Assembly (NCBI GenBank): GCA_001189275.1
Contig: CP012158.1
Coordinates: forward strand, 1,851,704 to 1,915,703
Length of the DNA stretch: 64,000 nucleotides
Direction of reading: 5' to 3'
Origin: Pyrobaculum sp. WP30
GTDB taxonomy: Archaea; Thermoproteota; Thermoprotei; Thermoproteales; Thermoproteaceae
The translations under genes were made by a program, and so were the position numbers. Shown here piece by piece: positions 24,584 to 33,093 of this stretch (positions within the stretch are counted from its first letter, which is position 1; every line of letters begins with the position of its first letter). Under the pieces are notes generated by a model. That model saw only the letters and a program-made list of their open reading frames with translations, made no database searches and was not told the DNA's origin.

Positions 24584-26665
24584 TCAAAGCCTCATGATGC
24601 TCTTGAGGTCCTCCACTCCGCGGCGGTATAAAACAGAGCCGCCGCAACGCAACACGAGCTCGTCGCCGTGTGCCTCGCCTATCTGCACGCCGGGCCCCTC
24701 CTCCCCCGCGGCTAAAAACCTGCCGTTAGACTCGCTGAACAGCAGAAAGTCGAGTCTCGACGTCTCCGAAGGCGCCTTGCACACGTCGACCTCGGCCCCC
24801 ACCCCGCTGTTGACAGCCATCTTGGCGAGGGCGGCCGCGAGGCCCCCAAGGCCGACGTCGGTGGCGCCGCTGATCCTGCCGAGCCAGCTCTGGATCACGC
24901 CGACGATCTCGCGCTCCGCGCCGTAGTCTACCGAGGGCGGAGCCCCCGCCACGACTCCGTGCACCCTCTTGAGGTACTCGCTACCCCCCACCTCGGCTTT
25001 GGTGACACCCCAGAGGAATATCTTGTCGCCGAGACGCCAAACCGCCTTGTTGGCCTTGGAGACGTCGGCAATTTTGCCCAGCACCACCACAGCGACTGTG
25101 GGCTTCACGGGGCGGCCGCCGTATTCGTTGTAGAGGCTCACCTTCCCGCCTACGATCGGCACCTCCAGGGCCTCGGCCGCCTCCCTAAGCCCCTCCACCG
25201 CCTCTACGAACTGCCAATAGACGTGGGGCCTCTCGGGGCTCCCCACGTTGATGGAGTCAACCGCGGCGAGGGGCACGCCGCCAGTCACCGCCACGTTTCT
25301 ATACGCCTTGACGAAGGCGTTAGCGGCGCCCAGTCTGGGGTTGAGGTAGGCGTAGCGGGGGTTGGCGTCGCCCTTAACCACAAGCCCCAGCTGGCCGTAC
25401 TCATAGAGCTTAAGCACCGCCGCGCCGCCCTCGCCCGGCTTGACCGCGGTCCTGACGCCCACGTCGAAGTCGAAGCGCATGTATATCCTCTCCTTAGACG
25501 CCACGTTGGGCGACGAGAGGACGACGTCGATTGCCTTATCTAGAGGAGGCTCAGGTATGTCAGGCAGAGGAGGGGGCTCATACGCCTTGCGCGGCCACTC
25601 GATGTCGGGCGCGCCGTCCGCCAGCTCCACAGGCACGTCAACTACGGCGACGCCCCGCCAAAACGCCCTCACGCGGCCCCCCTCCACGAATCTGCCGGGC
25701 ACAGAGTAGGGCAGTTCGTACTTCTCCAACGCCGAGAGGAGGCAGGGAAGCTTGTCAGGCGCCACGACGAAGATGAGCCGCTCCTGCGTCTCCGATACCA
25801 GAAGCTCCTCCGGCGCCATCGAGGAGTCGCGGAGGTGGAGCTTGTCTAGGTGGAACTCGACGCCTAGGAAGAACCAGTGGGCCAGCTCGGCGAGCGCAGT
25901 GGCCAGCCCGCCGCCGCCTAGGTCCTTTATGTACTTGACGCAACGCCTAGCCTCCCGCACCGCGTCGATGAGCTTCTTCCCCGTAAGCGGATCCGCCACC
26001 TGCACGGCGCCGGGGTCCTCTCCGCCCTCCAGGACCTTGCTGGCGAAGGCCGAGCCCCCCAGGCCGCTCCTATCGGCGCCGAGACCCGCCACCACGATCA
26101 AATCGCCGGGCTCCACCCCGCCGGGAGGCACCGCGTCTCTCTCAACGACGCCTACACAAGTGGCCAAGACAATGGGCGTGTAGGTGAAATCTTCGTCGAA
26201 CCACGTCTCGCCCCCCACCACCGGCACGCCCACTCTGTTGCCGTAGTCAGCTATCCCCCTGACGACGTTGTCCATAATCCACCTGGCGTGGGGGTCGTCA
26301 GGCGGTCCGAAGTGCAGATTCACCAAAAGCGCCACGGGGACGGCCCCCACGGTCAATATGTCGCGTATTATGCCGCCCACCCCCGTCGCCGCGCCGTTGT
26401 AGGGATCCACCGCGCTGGGGTGGTTGTGCGACTCGATCTTGAAGCTGACATAAAGCCCCCGCTCCACCTCGACCAGAGGCGCGTCCGTGCCCCTCCCCCT
26501 CACCACCCAAGGCGCCCGCCCCGGAAGCCTCCTCAGCCAGCGCCTGGTGGACTTGTAGGAGCAGTGCTCAGACCAATGCGACGTGAAGAAGGCAAGCTCG
26601 GCACCGGTCGGCTCCCGGCCAAGAGAAGACTTGATCAAGACAAGCTCCTGTTGAGTAAGACCCAT
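24584..26665 (-). CDS. purL: FGAM synthase large subunit (small-type PurL)
   Basis: Couples ATP hydrolysis to amidation of FGAR. The archaeal/Bacillus-type short form of about 693 residues that works with PurQ and PurS. Motifs: [75 protein letters not shown], and in the second half [13 protein letters not shown] and [11 protein letters not shown]. The ATG at 26665 (MGLTQQELV) is 26 bases after TTTTTATAG on the minus strand, favouring it over the upstream frame. It heads the purL-purF-purN-folD operon. Confidence 0.96.
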   Translation of the reverse strand: MGLTQQELVLIKSSLGREPTGAELAFFTSHWSEHCSYKSTRRWLRRLPGRAPWVVRGRGTDAPLVEVERGLYVSFKIESHNHPSAVDPYNGAATGVGGIIRDILTVGAVPVALLVNLHFGPPDDPHARWIMDNVVRGIADYGNRVGVPVVGGETWFDEDFTYTPIVLATCVGVVERDAVPPGGVEPGDLIVVAGLGADRSGLGGSAFASKVLEGGEDPGAVQVADPLTGKKLIDAVREARRCVKYIKDLGGGGLATALAELAHWFFLGVEFHLDKLHLRDSSMAPEELLVSETQERLIFVVAPDKLPCLLSALEKYELPYSVPGRFVEGGRVRAFWRGVAVVDVPVELADGAPDIEWPRKAYEPPPLPDIPEPPLDKAIDVVLSSPNVASKERIYMRFDFDVGVRTAVKPGEGGAAVLKLYEYGQLGLVVKGDANPRYAYLNPRLGAANAFVKAYRNVAVTGGVPLAAVDSINVGSPERPHVYWQFVEAVEGLREAAEALEVPIVGGKVSLYNEYGGRPVKPTVAVVVLGKIADVSKANKAVWRLGDKIFLWGVTKAEVGGSEYLKRVHGVVAGAPPSVDYGAEREIVGVIQSWLGRISGATDVGLGGLAAALAKMAVNSGVGAEVDVCKAPSETSRLDFLLFSESNGRFLAAGEEGPGVQIGEAHGDELVLRCGGSVLYRRGVEDLKSIMRL

Positions 26666-26749
26666 GGATCTCGAAACCTGTAGACTATAAAAATTTAGCT
26701 GACCAATTAAAAACACTACAGAAGACGGGCGGGCAAACCCCCCACAATT

Positions 26750-27045
26750 TACTCAATCACTTAAATAAACGCAGACGGCCCACGCGGCAAAAGCCGTCCG
26801 CCCCCGAGCCAGCCACGTCTTTAAGACCGGAACCAGGCTTTAACACGCAACTAGGCGTCCACCCGGCGGGGTCCCCCGCGGCTAGACCCCTTCGGTGCCC
26901 CCACATGCGGCCCGCGGCGCTCAGTGGCGTGAGCAACAACCCGCGTTGACGTTCGGCGCGTCTCTCACCGCCATCGCCCCTAGACGCCAACCCGAGGCGG
27001 AGGACGTGCCGCTCCGCGTCGCCGCGTAGCTGGAAATGGCGACTT
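26750..27045 (-). ncRNA. Candidate structured RNA between purL and purE
   Basis: A 300-base gap between two divergent genes holds a run of strong hairpins on the minus strand: GTCGCC/GGCGAC (27007-27032), GCGTCT/AGACGC with a loop of about 20 (26960-26990), GCTCA/TGAGC (26920-26936), GGGGTC/GACCCC (26873-26895) and GCGGACGGC/GCCGTCTGC (26768-26800, one G-U). A palindromic AT box at 27070-27084 could drive it as well as purE. The region is not open in a convincing frame. No RNase P, SRP or other known RNA signature was recognised. It may be a crenarchaeal RNA of known type that I cannot identify by eye. Confidence 0.35.
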
Positions 27046-27067
27046 GCATCTAACGTTTTCGCGTGTT

Positions 27068-27086
27068 TACCTTATATTTAAGCGGC
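27068..27086. promoter_or_regulatory. AT-rich TATA region upstream of purE (possibly bidirectional)
   Basis: CCTTATATTTAAGCGG holds TTATATTTAAG about 26 bases before the purE ATG at 27098. Read on the other strand, CTTAAATATAAGG could start the candidate RNA to the left. Confidence 0.55.
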
Positions 27087-27097
27087 TTGTGTGGGTT

Positions 27098-27583
27098 ATG
27101 AAGGTCGCCGTGATTATGGGCTCCATAAACGACTTAGAGGTCATGAAGGAGGCGTTGGAGGTGCTGGAGGCGCTTGGCGTACCCTACGAGGCCCGCGTCG
27201 TCAGCGCCCACAGGACGCCGGACTTCATGGCGGAGTTCGCCAAGAGGGCTGAGGAGGAGGGGTTTGAGGTCGTCATCGCGGGGGCTGGCGGCGCGGCGCA
27301 CCTCCCCGGCATGACCGCCTCCCACACCCCCCTGCCGGTGATAGGCGTCCCCATACCCACGCGGCACCTCGGCGGCCTCGACTCGCTCCTCTCCATAGTC
27401 CAGATGCCGAGGGGCACCCCCGTCGCCACCGTGGCCATAGGAGGCGCCGCCAACGCCGCCTACCTGGCCGCCAGGATACTAGGCGTCAAGTACCCCGAGG
27501 TGAGGGAAAAAGTGAGGAGACACATGGCGCAGATGCGAGACGACGTCCTCTCGAAAAGCTTCATAAAGTCTTTTAATCCGTAG
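27098..27583 (+). CDS. purE: N5-CAIR mutase, PurE class I
   Basis: Rearranges N5-CAIR to CAIR in partnership with PurK. Begins [38 protein letters not shown] carries the active-site His, and [26 protein letters not shown] is the class I signature. The ATG at 27098 is favoured by the TATA box 26 bases upstream; an earlier in-frame ATG at 27044 lies before the box. 161 residues, normal. Followed after 64 bases by purK with its own promoter. Confidence 0.95.
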   Translation: MKVAVIMGSINDLEVMKEALEVLEALGVPYEARVVSAHRTPDFMAEFAKRAEEEGFEVVIAGAGGAAHLPGMTASHTPLPVIGVPIPTRHLGGLDSLLSIVQMPRGTPVATVAIGGAANAAYLAARILGVKYPEVREKVRRHMAQMRDDVLSKSFIKSFNP

Positions 27584-27647
27584 CTTAAAAACAACGGCGA
27601 CCTCCACAGGTTCCGAAAAGATTTTTTAAACACATGTTTTAAACGAC

Positions 27648-28748
27648 ATGCGTCTGCTCGTACTCGGCGGGGGTCAGCTCGCCTTGATGATGTGCTGGGC
27701 CGCCGCGAGGATGCCGATGGAGTTCCTGGCCCATGACCCAGACCCGCGGGCCCCGGCGTATAGATGCGCAAAGAAGGCGGAGGACCCCCTCCGCGCAGTC
27801 GACGAGGCGGACTACGTGACCTACGAGTTTGAAAACATAGACGAGGCGGTGGCCGACTACGCCCAGCGGCAGAGAAAGCTCAGACCCCACATAGACTACC
27901 TCAAGCTTAAGAAGAACAGGATCGTGGAGAGAGAGACGCTGGAGGGCCTGGGCGTCCCGGTGCCCCGGTGGGCCGTGGCGAGAAACCCCACCGAGGCTCT
28001 CGAGTTAGCGGAGAAGTTCGGCAGAGCCGTGGCCAAATGGCCGGCGGGGGGCTACGACGGTAAGGGCCAGTACCTCCTCCCCCGGGAGACGCCGGAGGGA
28101 GGACCCCTCCTCGTGGAGGAATACGTAGACATCAAGCGGGAGTTCTCCATAGTTGCCGCGAGGGGGGAGGACGGCGACGTCTACTTCTACCCGCCCGCCG
28201 AGAACTACTACGTCGATGGCATTCTGGTCTGGAACTACGCGCCGACTGAGGCGCCCCCCGAGGCGTATAGATACGTCGAGAAGATCCTCGGGTGGCGTAA
28301 ATACGTGGGGGTCCTCGCCGTCGAGTTCTTCGAAGATAGGGAGGGCCGCATCCTCGTCAACGAGATTGCGCCGCGCGTCCACAACACCGGCCACTGGACT
28401 TTAGAGACCGACGCCTCCCAGTTTGAAAACCACGTAAGAGCCGTCGTAGGCCTGCCCATAAAAAGGCCGCAGGCCATCGCGCCGACCGCCATGGTCAACA
28501 TATTAGGCCTGGCGACGCCGCCTATAAGAGAGCTGGAGCAACTCGGCAAAGTGTATTGGTACGGCAAGGCGGAGGCTAGACCACGGCGCAAGATGGGACA
28601 CGTAAACATAGCAACCCCCACCGCCGAGGAGACCAAGGCGAGGGCCCGCACCGCGCTGAAGATCCTCTACGGCAGAGAATTCCCACGTCTCGTCATGAGG
28701 CCCCGCACCGCCCCACGGGCCGCCGCCGAACCCGTTCCGCCCTATTAA
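27648..28748 (+). CDS. purK: N5-carboxyaminoimidazole ribonucleotide synthase
   Basis: ATP-grasp enzyme that carboxylates AIR with bicarbonate. Begins LLVLGGGQLALMMCWAA, followed by VTYEFENID, KWPAGGYDGKGQYLL (nucleotide site), LLVEEYVDIKREFSIVAAR, VNEIAPRVHNTGHWTLE and a C-terminal MGHVNI. 366 residues. TTTTTTAAAC lies about 26-30 bases before the ATG at 27648. With purE it finishes CAIR synthesis. Confidence 0.95.
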   Translation: MRLLVLGGGQLALMMCWAAARMPMEFLAHDPDPRAPAYRCAKKAEDPLRAVDEADYVTYEFENIDEAVADYAQRQRKLRPHIDYLKLKKNRIVERETLEGLGVPVPRWAVARNPTEALELAEKFGRAVAKWPAGGYDGKGQYLLPRETPEGGPLLVEEYVDIKREFSIVAARGEDGDVYFYPPAENYYVDGILVWNYAPTEAPPEAYRYVEKILGWRKYVGVLAVEFFEDREGRILVNEIAPRVHNTGHWTLETDASQFENHVRAVVGLPIKRPQAIAPTAMVNILGLATPPIRELEQLGKVYWYGKAEARPRRKMGHVNIATPTAEETKARARTALKILYGREFPRLVMRPRTAPRAAAEPVPPY

Positions 28749-28796
28749 GGAATATGTTCGTCGGTTATTCGTTTAGCAATCTATTAACCTATCTGA

Positions 28797-28976
28797 GGTC
28801 GCAGAGAGCTACGGGGTCCGACAAGTCCATGATTAGAGTCCGGCGATTGTGTAGAGAATCGCCAACGACTTTAATGTACGCTCGGCCTGAGCCCGTAGGA
28901 GGGTTGCTGAACAGAGTGCCGGTAATCCGCATAACAAAATTTCCAACTGAAGTTATGCCCCGTCTCGATAGCTTAC
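28797..28976 (+). repeat. Dispersed repeat, copy A
   Basis: An imperfect copy of a ~190-bp sequence found again in the same orientation at 32868-33063. A core of about 86 bases (28848-28934 against 32925-33014) differs at roughly nine positions by eye. It has no convincing reading frame. It ends in GATAGCTTAC, and the TTAC is the point where the 208-bp TnpB-derived element begins, so that element inserted at or beside this repeat. Confidence 0.75.
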
Positions 28977-29184
28977 AAATAATGGAAAGCCTTACCCTTC
29001 AGGGCGGAGGTGGGCGAAATTTTAAAAATAGGCGTTGTTGTAACTAGGCCCTCTGCTGGGAGCGGATGATCCGCTATGCTGGCCCGGGTAGCTCCATGAC
29101 CCCCGCCCAAGGGGCCGTTGAAGGCGGGGCGAGGGCGCCGATGAGCCGCCCAAGGGGAACCCTTTAGGGCGGGGAGGAGGTCAG
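28977..29184 (+). mobile_element. 208-bp tnpB-less derivative of the TnpB/IS605-type element
   Basis: Both ends match the full element at 60169-61772. The left end AAATAATGGAAAGCC follows TTAC exactly as AGATAGTGGAAAGCC does there, and carries the same ACCCTTCAGGGCGG hairpin. The right ~115 bases, from GCTGGCCCGGG through CCATGACCCCCGCCC to GGGGAGGAGGTCAG, match the region covering the 3' end of tnpB, where IS605-type elements encode the guide (omega/re) RNA. The stem CCCCGCC/GGCGGGG corresponds to CCCGCC/GGCGGG in the full copy. A TATA-like AAATTTTAAAAATA (29017-29030) lies upstream of it. The transposase-related ORF is entirely missing. Confidence 0.8.
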
Positions 29185-29881
29185 ACCCTCTCGATGACCA
29201 CTGCGGCCCCCTGGCCTCCGCCAACGCAGAGCGTCGCGACCCCTCTGTCCTTGCCCTCCAGCTGCAACTGCCTCGCAAGCGTGCCTATTATCCTCGCGCC
29301 GGTGGCGCCCAGAGGGTGCCCGATGGCTATGGCGCCTCCCCGCCTGTTGACTCTGTCCTCCTCTATCCCGAGCTCCTTTATGGCGTAGAGCGTCACCACG
29401 GCGAAGGCCTCGTTTATCTCCCAGAGGTCTATATCCCTCACGGTAAGCCCGGCCTTCTCGAGCGCCTTCCTGGAGGCGGGGACAGGGCCTTTGCCCATAA
29501 CCGCCGGCGGAACTCCGGCAAATCCGTAGCTGACCAGCCTCGCCATGGGCTGGAGGCCGTACCTCTTCACGGCCCTTTCCGACATGAGGAGGACGTAGGA
29601 CGCGCCTGTGTTGAGCGGCGACGAGTTGCCCGCGGTGATCACTCCGTCGGCTCTGAAGGCAGGAGGTAGCTGGGCCAGCTTCTCGAGGCTGGTGTCGGGC
29701 CTCACCGACATGTCTCTATCCACGACGACCTTCCTCACCCTCCTCCCGTCGGGGGTTTTGAACGACGCTATGACGACGCCCGGTTTCCCGGGGGCTGGAG
29801 CACCCAGACCTTTTCGGGCTTGAGGAGGTACTTCTTGCCTCCCACCTCCACCTCGAACTCCCTATCCAGGTGCTCGGACAT
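29181..29881 (-). pseudogene. Chimeric pseudogene: Cren7 start with frameshift, joined to C-terminal half of a thiolase
   Basis: From the ATG at 29881 the frame reads like the chromatin protein Cren7 ([20 protein letters not shown], then [11 protein letters not shown]). Near 29785 one base is missing; in the next frame it continues [22 protein letters not shown] and then runs without a break into a thiolase C-terminal half (RPDTSLEKLAQLPPAFRADG, EINEAFAVVTLYA, GGAIAIGHPLGATGARI, CVGGGQGAA). The thiolase half lacks the N-terminal nucleophilic Cys. The two genes were joined near the shared RKVVV/VVVDRD sequence. The TATA box (CTTTTAAATC) 26 bases before 29881 is intact, so it is probably transcribed. 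The stop TGA at 29181 is supplied by the adjacent mobile element. Confidence 0.7.
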
Positions 29882-29952
29882 ATGGAATATTGTGGAGAAG
29901 ATTTAAAAGCTAGATCCGGCGGCCGAGGCGGAAGGCCGGCTGAAGACCTCGC

Positions 29953-31065
29953 TCAATCTTCGGGCAGTAGCCGCCTCACCACGGCGTAGTAGAACGCTAT
30001 GCTGAACAGCGCCGTGAAGAGTAGAGTGGAGGCGAGCGCCGTGTAGATAGTTGCTGGAGGCATCTCGATCAGCTGGTTGACCAACTGCGCCACGGGGATC
30101 CCGCCGCCTCCAGTCACGAACATATAGGGGTATCTAGCCCCGTCGTTGACGTACTCCATGAGGACCATGACGGCCTCGGCCAACACTCCAGCTACAACTG
30201 TCGCCAGCTTGGCTACTCTGCCCCTCAGGGCCTCGTAGAAGGCGTAGAGGGCGACCGCGCCAAGCGCCACGACTAGCGCCAACGCGGCGTAGAAAGCGGG
30301 GTAGAAAAGAGCGCTGGGCGGATCGTAGCCCAGGAGAGGGCCGGCGATGTTGGCCGCTATATAGGGGTCGTATCTCTCCAGCACCGCGAAGTAGTAGCCG
30401 CCGGCAACGGCTTGAGGCACCAGCAGGGCGAGCCCCACGCCAAGCGACATCTTTATCCCCTCTAGGCCGGCCTCCTTCCTGGCGACCAACACGGCGGCTA
30501 GGACGAAAGCGCCTATATCGACCGCGCCTATTATGGTGTGGGCTATTAGGGGCGGGTACAGGGGGTTCGCGAAGGCGTCTATGGGCTCGAAGCCGGGGTT
30601 TAAGAACTGGGGGTTGTTCAGCTCGGCGAATAGGTACCTAAAGCCTATGGGCACCAGCAACACGGAGGCCGCCAGGGGGATTCCCAACGCGCTGTGCGCC
30701 CTAGGCCCTATCCTGCCCCAGAGGTGCCAGTAGGCCGCTATAAGCGGTATGCTCGTAACTATCCCCACCAACGCTATAGCTATGGGGTAGAAGTCGGCCC
30801 TCGTGAATATGGCGGTCATAGAGGGGAAGGCAGAAGCCATAAATACCGTGAGTATGGTGGCCCAGACGCCGGCGAAGAGGTCCGTGGCCACCATTAGTCT
30901 GAACATATCGCGGGCCAGGCCGTCGAGCCTCTCGTCGTTGCGCCTATAGGCCAGATATCTAACTACGACCGTCAGAATCGCGGCGCCTATTATCACGTTG
31001 ACGAAGACCAGATGCATCTCGAGGAAGAAGCCGAGCAGGACGAAGGAGAGATAGGCGCTATTCAT
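29953..31065 (-). CDS. Cytochrome bd-type oxidase second subunit, CydA'-like
   Basis: A 370-residue membrane protein with about nine helices beginning MNSAYLSFVLLGFFLEMHLVF. The N-terminal helix with its His and the general layout resemble subunit I (CydA) rather than bacterial CydB, which fits the CydAA' oxidases described in archaea, where a CydA paralogue takes the place of CydB. The start overlaps the end of cydA by eight bases. The pair would reduce oxygen at the membrane; the electron donor is uncertain because the CydA' part lacks obvious quinol-site features. Confidence 0.7.
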   Translation of the reverse strand: MNSAYLSFVLLGFFLEMHLVFVNVIIGAAILTVVVRYLAYRRNDERLDGLARDMFRLMVATDLFAGVWATILTVFMASAFPSMTAIFTRADFYPIAIALVGIVTSIPLIAAYWHLWGRIGPRAHSALGIPLAASVLLVPIGFRYLFAELNNPQFLNPGFEPIDAFANPLYPPLIAHTIIGAVDIGAFVLAAVLVARKEAGLEGIKMSLGVGLALLVPQAVAGGYYFAVLERYDPYIAANIAGPLLGYDPPSALFYPAFYAALALVVALGAVALYAFYEALRGRVAKLATVVAGVLAEAVMVLMEYVNDGARYPYMFVTGGGGIPVAQLVNQLIEMPPATIYTALASTLLFTALFSIAFYYAVVRRLLPED

Positions 31066-32704
31066 GGCTCCCCCTCAGCCTATCTATCAAGCCGGGCCTG
31101 GTGGCCGTGTAGTACATGGCCGCGATGCCGAGAGCAGCTATGGCGGCCAGCACCGCCGCGACGAACGCGGCGAAGCCCGGCGTCACGTCGACGCTCGTCA
31201 CGACCTCGTTCGTGGTGAACAGCCCGTAGACAGTCCAAGGCTGTCTTCCGACCTCCCTCGCCGCCCAGCCCGCAACGGCGGCCACGGCGGACAGGACGGC
31301 CATCGCCGAGGCGAGGAACGGAAGGACGTTGTCCTTGCCCACAACAGGCCCGAGCAATTTGAGGTTTATGAAGTCGGCCGCCGCAGAGAGTACGGGCACC
31401 CTTATCAAGTAGGTGAATAGGGTAAGCAACGCGGCGACGGCAAGCAGTATGCCGGATCCCACCATGGTGTAGTACATGGCGCTCACCAGCGGCGCCAGCG
31501 GCTCCAGCGAGGCGACGGCGGACCTGCAGTTGCTTGCCAAGGTGACGTTTGCCAGAGGCCCGAGATAGCTAAGCGCCTGGGGGTCGAGCTGCCCGTACAG
31601 CTGGCCGAACGTCATGTTGCCCAACGCGCCGCATCGCTGGAGGTAGTACTGGAACCCGTATATGGGGTGGCTGGGGTTGCCGTAGGCGAAGAGGGCCTCA
31701 ATGGGGTCGTTGAAGGAGTAGCCGTATATCTCCTGGCCTCCGGTGAGCGCCACCAGCGCGGTGAACTTGAGGGGCTGATACCTCACCACGTCCTCGCCCA
31801 TGAAGTGGCCCGCCACGGGCTGAGCTATGAGCACGACGACCATTACCCATAGGAGGGGCTTGAGGAGCTCTACGTATTTCTCGTCTCTAGTCTTCAGATA
31901 CCTCGCCGACAGGGCCAGTGCCACTGCTCCGACGCCTATGGCATAAGCCGCGAGCAAGGTGTGGACGGTGGTGCTTATCGCGTCGGGGTTGGCCAGCGGT
32001 AGCCAGGGATCTGCGAAGAAGGGCCCGACTGACTGCGTGAAGTTGACGCTCGTCAGAGCGGCCGAGCCCGCGCCAGCCAGCGTGTGGTTCATAATAAGCG
32101 CGGCGAGGGTCAACGCGGTCGTGAGGTTCGCCGCGTCGGGGCCGTATGTAGGCAGGAAGGGATAGAAGGCCTTCGGTATCCCGCCAGCGCCCCACGGGAC
32201 GTTCATCCAGGCGTTTACGGTCAGGATGAAGTAGCCCGAGAGGGATCCCAGGGCCCAGGCGGCCAACAGTATCGACAGTGTATATCTAGCCCGCCACCTC
32301 CCGATAGCCAGGACGAAGAGACCTAGGAGCACCGCCTCGCCTATGAAGGCTATCGTGGCCTCGTAGAACAGAGGGACAAAGCCGGACGACGAGAACAGCA
32401 ATATGCTGGTAGGCCATATTTCCAGAAGGCCGAACTCGACCACCGTGCCGGTCACGACGCCCAGCGCGAAGTTGACGGCCCAGACTGCGGTCAATGTCTT
32501 GGCGTATTTCAGATACAGCCCGTCCCCCGTTCTGTGCCATTTGACGAGCCACGCCAAGATAGCAAGAGGAAGGCCCAACGTCAACGAGACGAAAACCGCG
32601 TGTAGGTATATACCGAAGGACGAGATGGCCAAGGCGTTGTTGGCGCTCGCAGTATGCGAATACAAGACGTCCAGACCCGATCCGCCACCGGTGGAAAGGG
32701 TCAT
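31058..32704 (-). CDS. cydA: Cytochrome bd oxidase subunit I
   Basis: A 548-residue membrane protein with the subunit I hallmarks: ISSFGIYLHAVFVSLTLGL (haem b595 His), GVVTGTVVEFGLLEIWPTS and YEATIAFIGEAVLLGLF (the conserved Glu residues of the proton path), LIMNHTLAGAG (haem b558 His), FMGEDVVRYQPLKFTAL and VGRQPWTVYG. The Q-loop region is poorly conserved, in keeping with CydAA'-type enzymes. The ATG at 32704 lies about 26 bases after TTTTTAAGG on the minus strand. An AT-rich upstream region (32740-32865) may hold regulatory sites. It suggests an organism that can meet oxygen. Confidence 0.92.
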   Translation of the reverse strand: MTLSTGGGSGLDVLYSHTASANNALAISSFGIYLHAVFVSLTLGLPLAILAWLVKWHRTGDGLYLKYAKTLTAVWAVNFALGVVTGTVVEFGLLEIWPTSILLFSSSGFVPLFYEATIAFIGEAVLLGLFVLAIGRWRARYTLSILLAAWALGSLSGYFILTVNAWMNVPWGAGGIPKAFYPFLPTYGPDAANLTTALTLAALIMNHTLAGAGSAALTSVNFTQSVGPFFADPWLPLANPDAISTTVHTLLAAYAIGVGAVALALSARYLKTRDEKYVELLKPLLWVMVVVLIAQPVAGHFMGEDVVRYQPLKFTALVALTGGQEIYGYSFNDPIEALFAYGNPSHPIYGFQYYLQRCGALGNMTFGQLYGQLDPQALSYLGPLANVTLASNCRSAVASLEPLAPLVSAMYYTMVGSGILLAVAALLTLFTYLIRVPVLSAAADFINLKLLGPVVGKDNVLPFLASAMAVLSAVAAVAGWAAREVGRQPWTVYGLFTTNEVVTSVDVTPGFAAFVAAVLAAIAALGIAAMYYTATRPGLIDRLRGSHE

Positions 32705-32866
32705 ATGGAGATTTACGTTATAACCTTAAAAATTAAATCTATATAGAATAAAGCGGTAATAAATATATATTAAAATTAACTTAACTTATACAACCTGAAG
32801 ATATGATTGAGACTATATAGTTATATTGAAATCGAATATAGAACTAGTTCATTAACATAATGGTTT
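32705..32866. promoter_or_regulatory. AT-rich promoter region of the cyd operon
   Basis: About 160 bases of strongly AT-rich DNA upstream of cydA with several TATA-like runs (TTAATTTTTAAGG on the minus strand, then ATAAATATATATTAA). It contrasts with the GC-rich coding DNA around it and is the likely site of promoter control; no clear operator palindrome was seen. Confidence 0.45.
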
Positions 32867-32867
32867 T

Positions 32868-33063
32868 GAGATCGCAGGAGTTGCGGCCTTGAGTCCGATA
32901 AGCCCATGATTAGAGGTCCGGCGAATGTGTAGAGAATCGCCAACGACATTAATGTATGCTTGGCCAAAGCCCGTAGGAGAGTCGCTGAACAGAGTGCCGG
33001 TAATCCGTATAATATACAAAGTTTTCAACCGATCGGTGAGATCTGCCCCGTCTCGATAGCCTA
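32868..33063 (+). repeat. Dispersed repeat, copy B
   Basis: The partner of the repeat at 28797-28976, in the same orientation, with the shared core TGTGTAGAGAATCGCCAACG and CTGAACAGAGTGCCGGTAAT. It ends GCCCCGTCTCGATAGCCTAC, where copy A has GATAGCTTAC and then the TnpB-derived element; here no element is inserted. No convincing open frame. Confidence 0.75.
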
Positions 33064-33093
33064 CGTGCGTCTAAGCTCCATCTGACGCGTCTG

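Noticed and set aside
26757-26990. Protein-coding frame of 77 codons in the purL-purE gap
   Set aside because: Arg/Gly-rich composition, no TATA box at a suitable distance and several stable hairpins across it.
26750-27045. RNase P RNA or SRP RNA
   Set aside because: I could not find the conserved core words of either by eye, so only an unnamed candidate RNA is reported.
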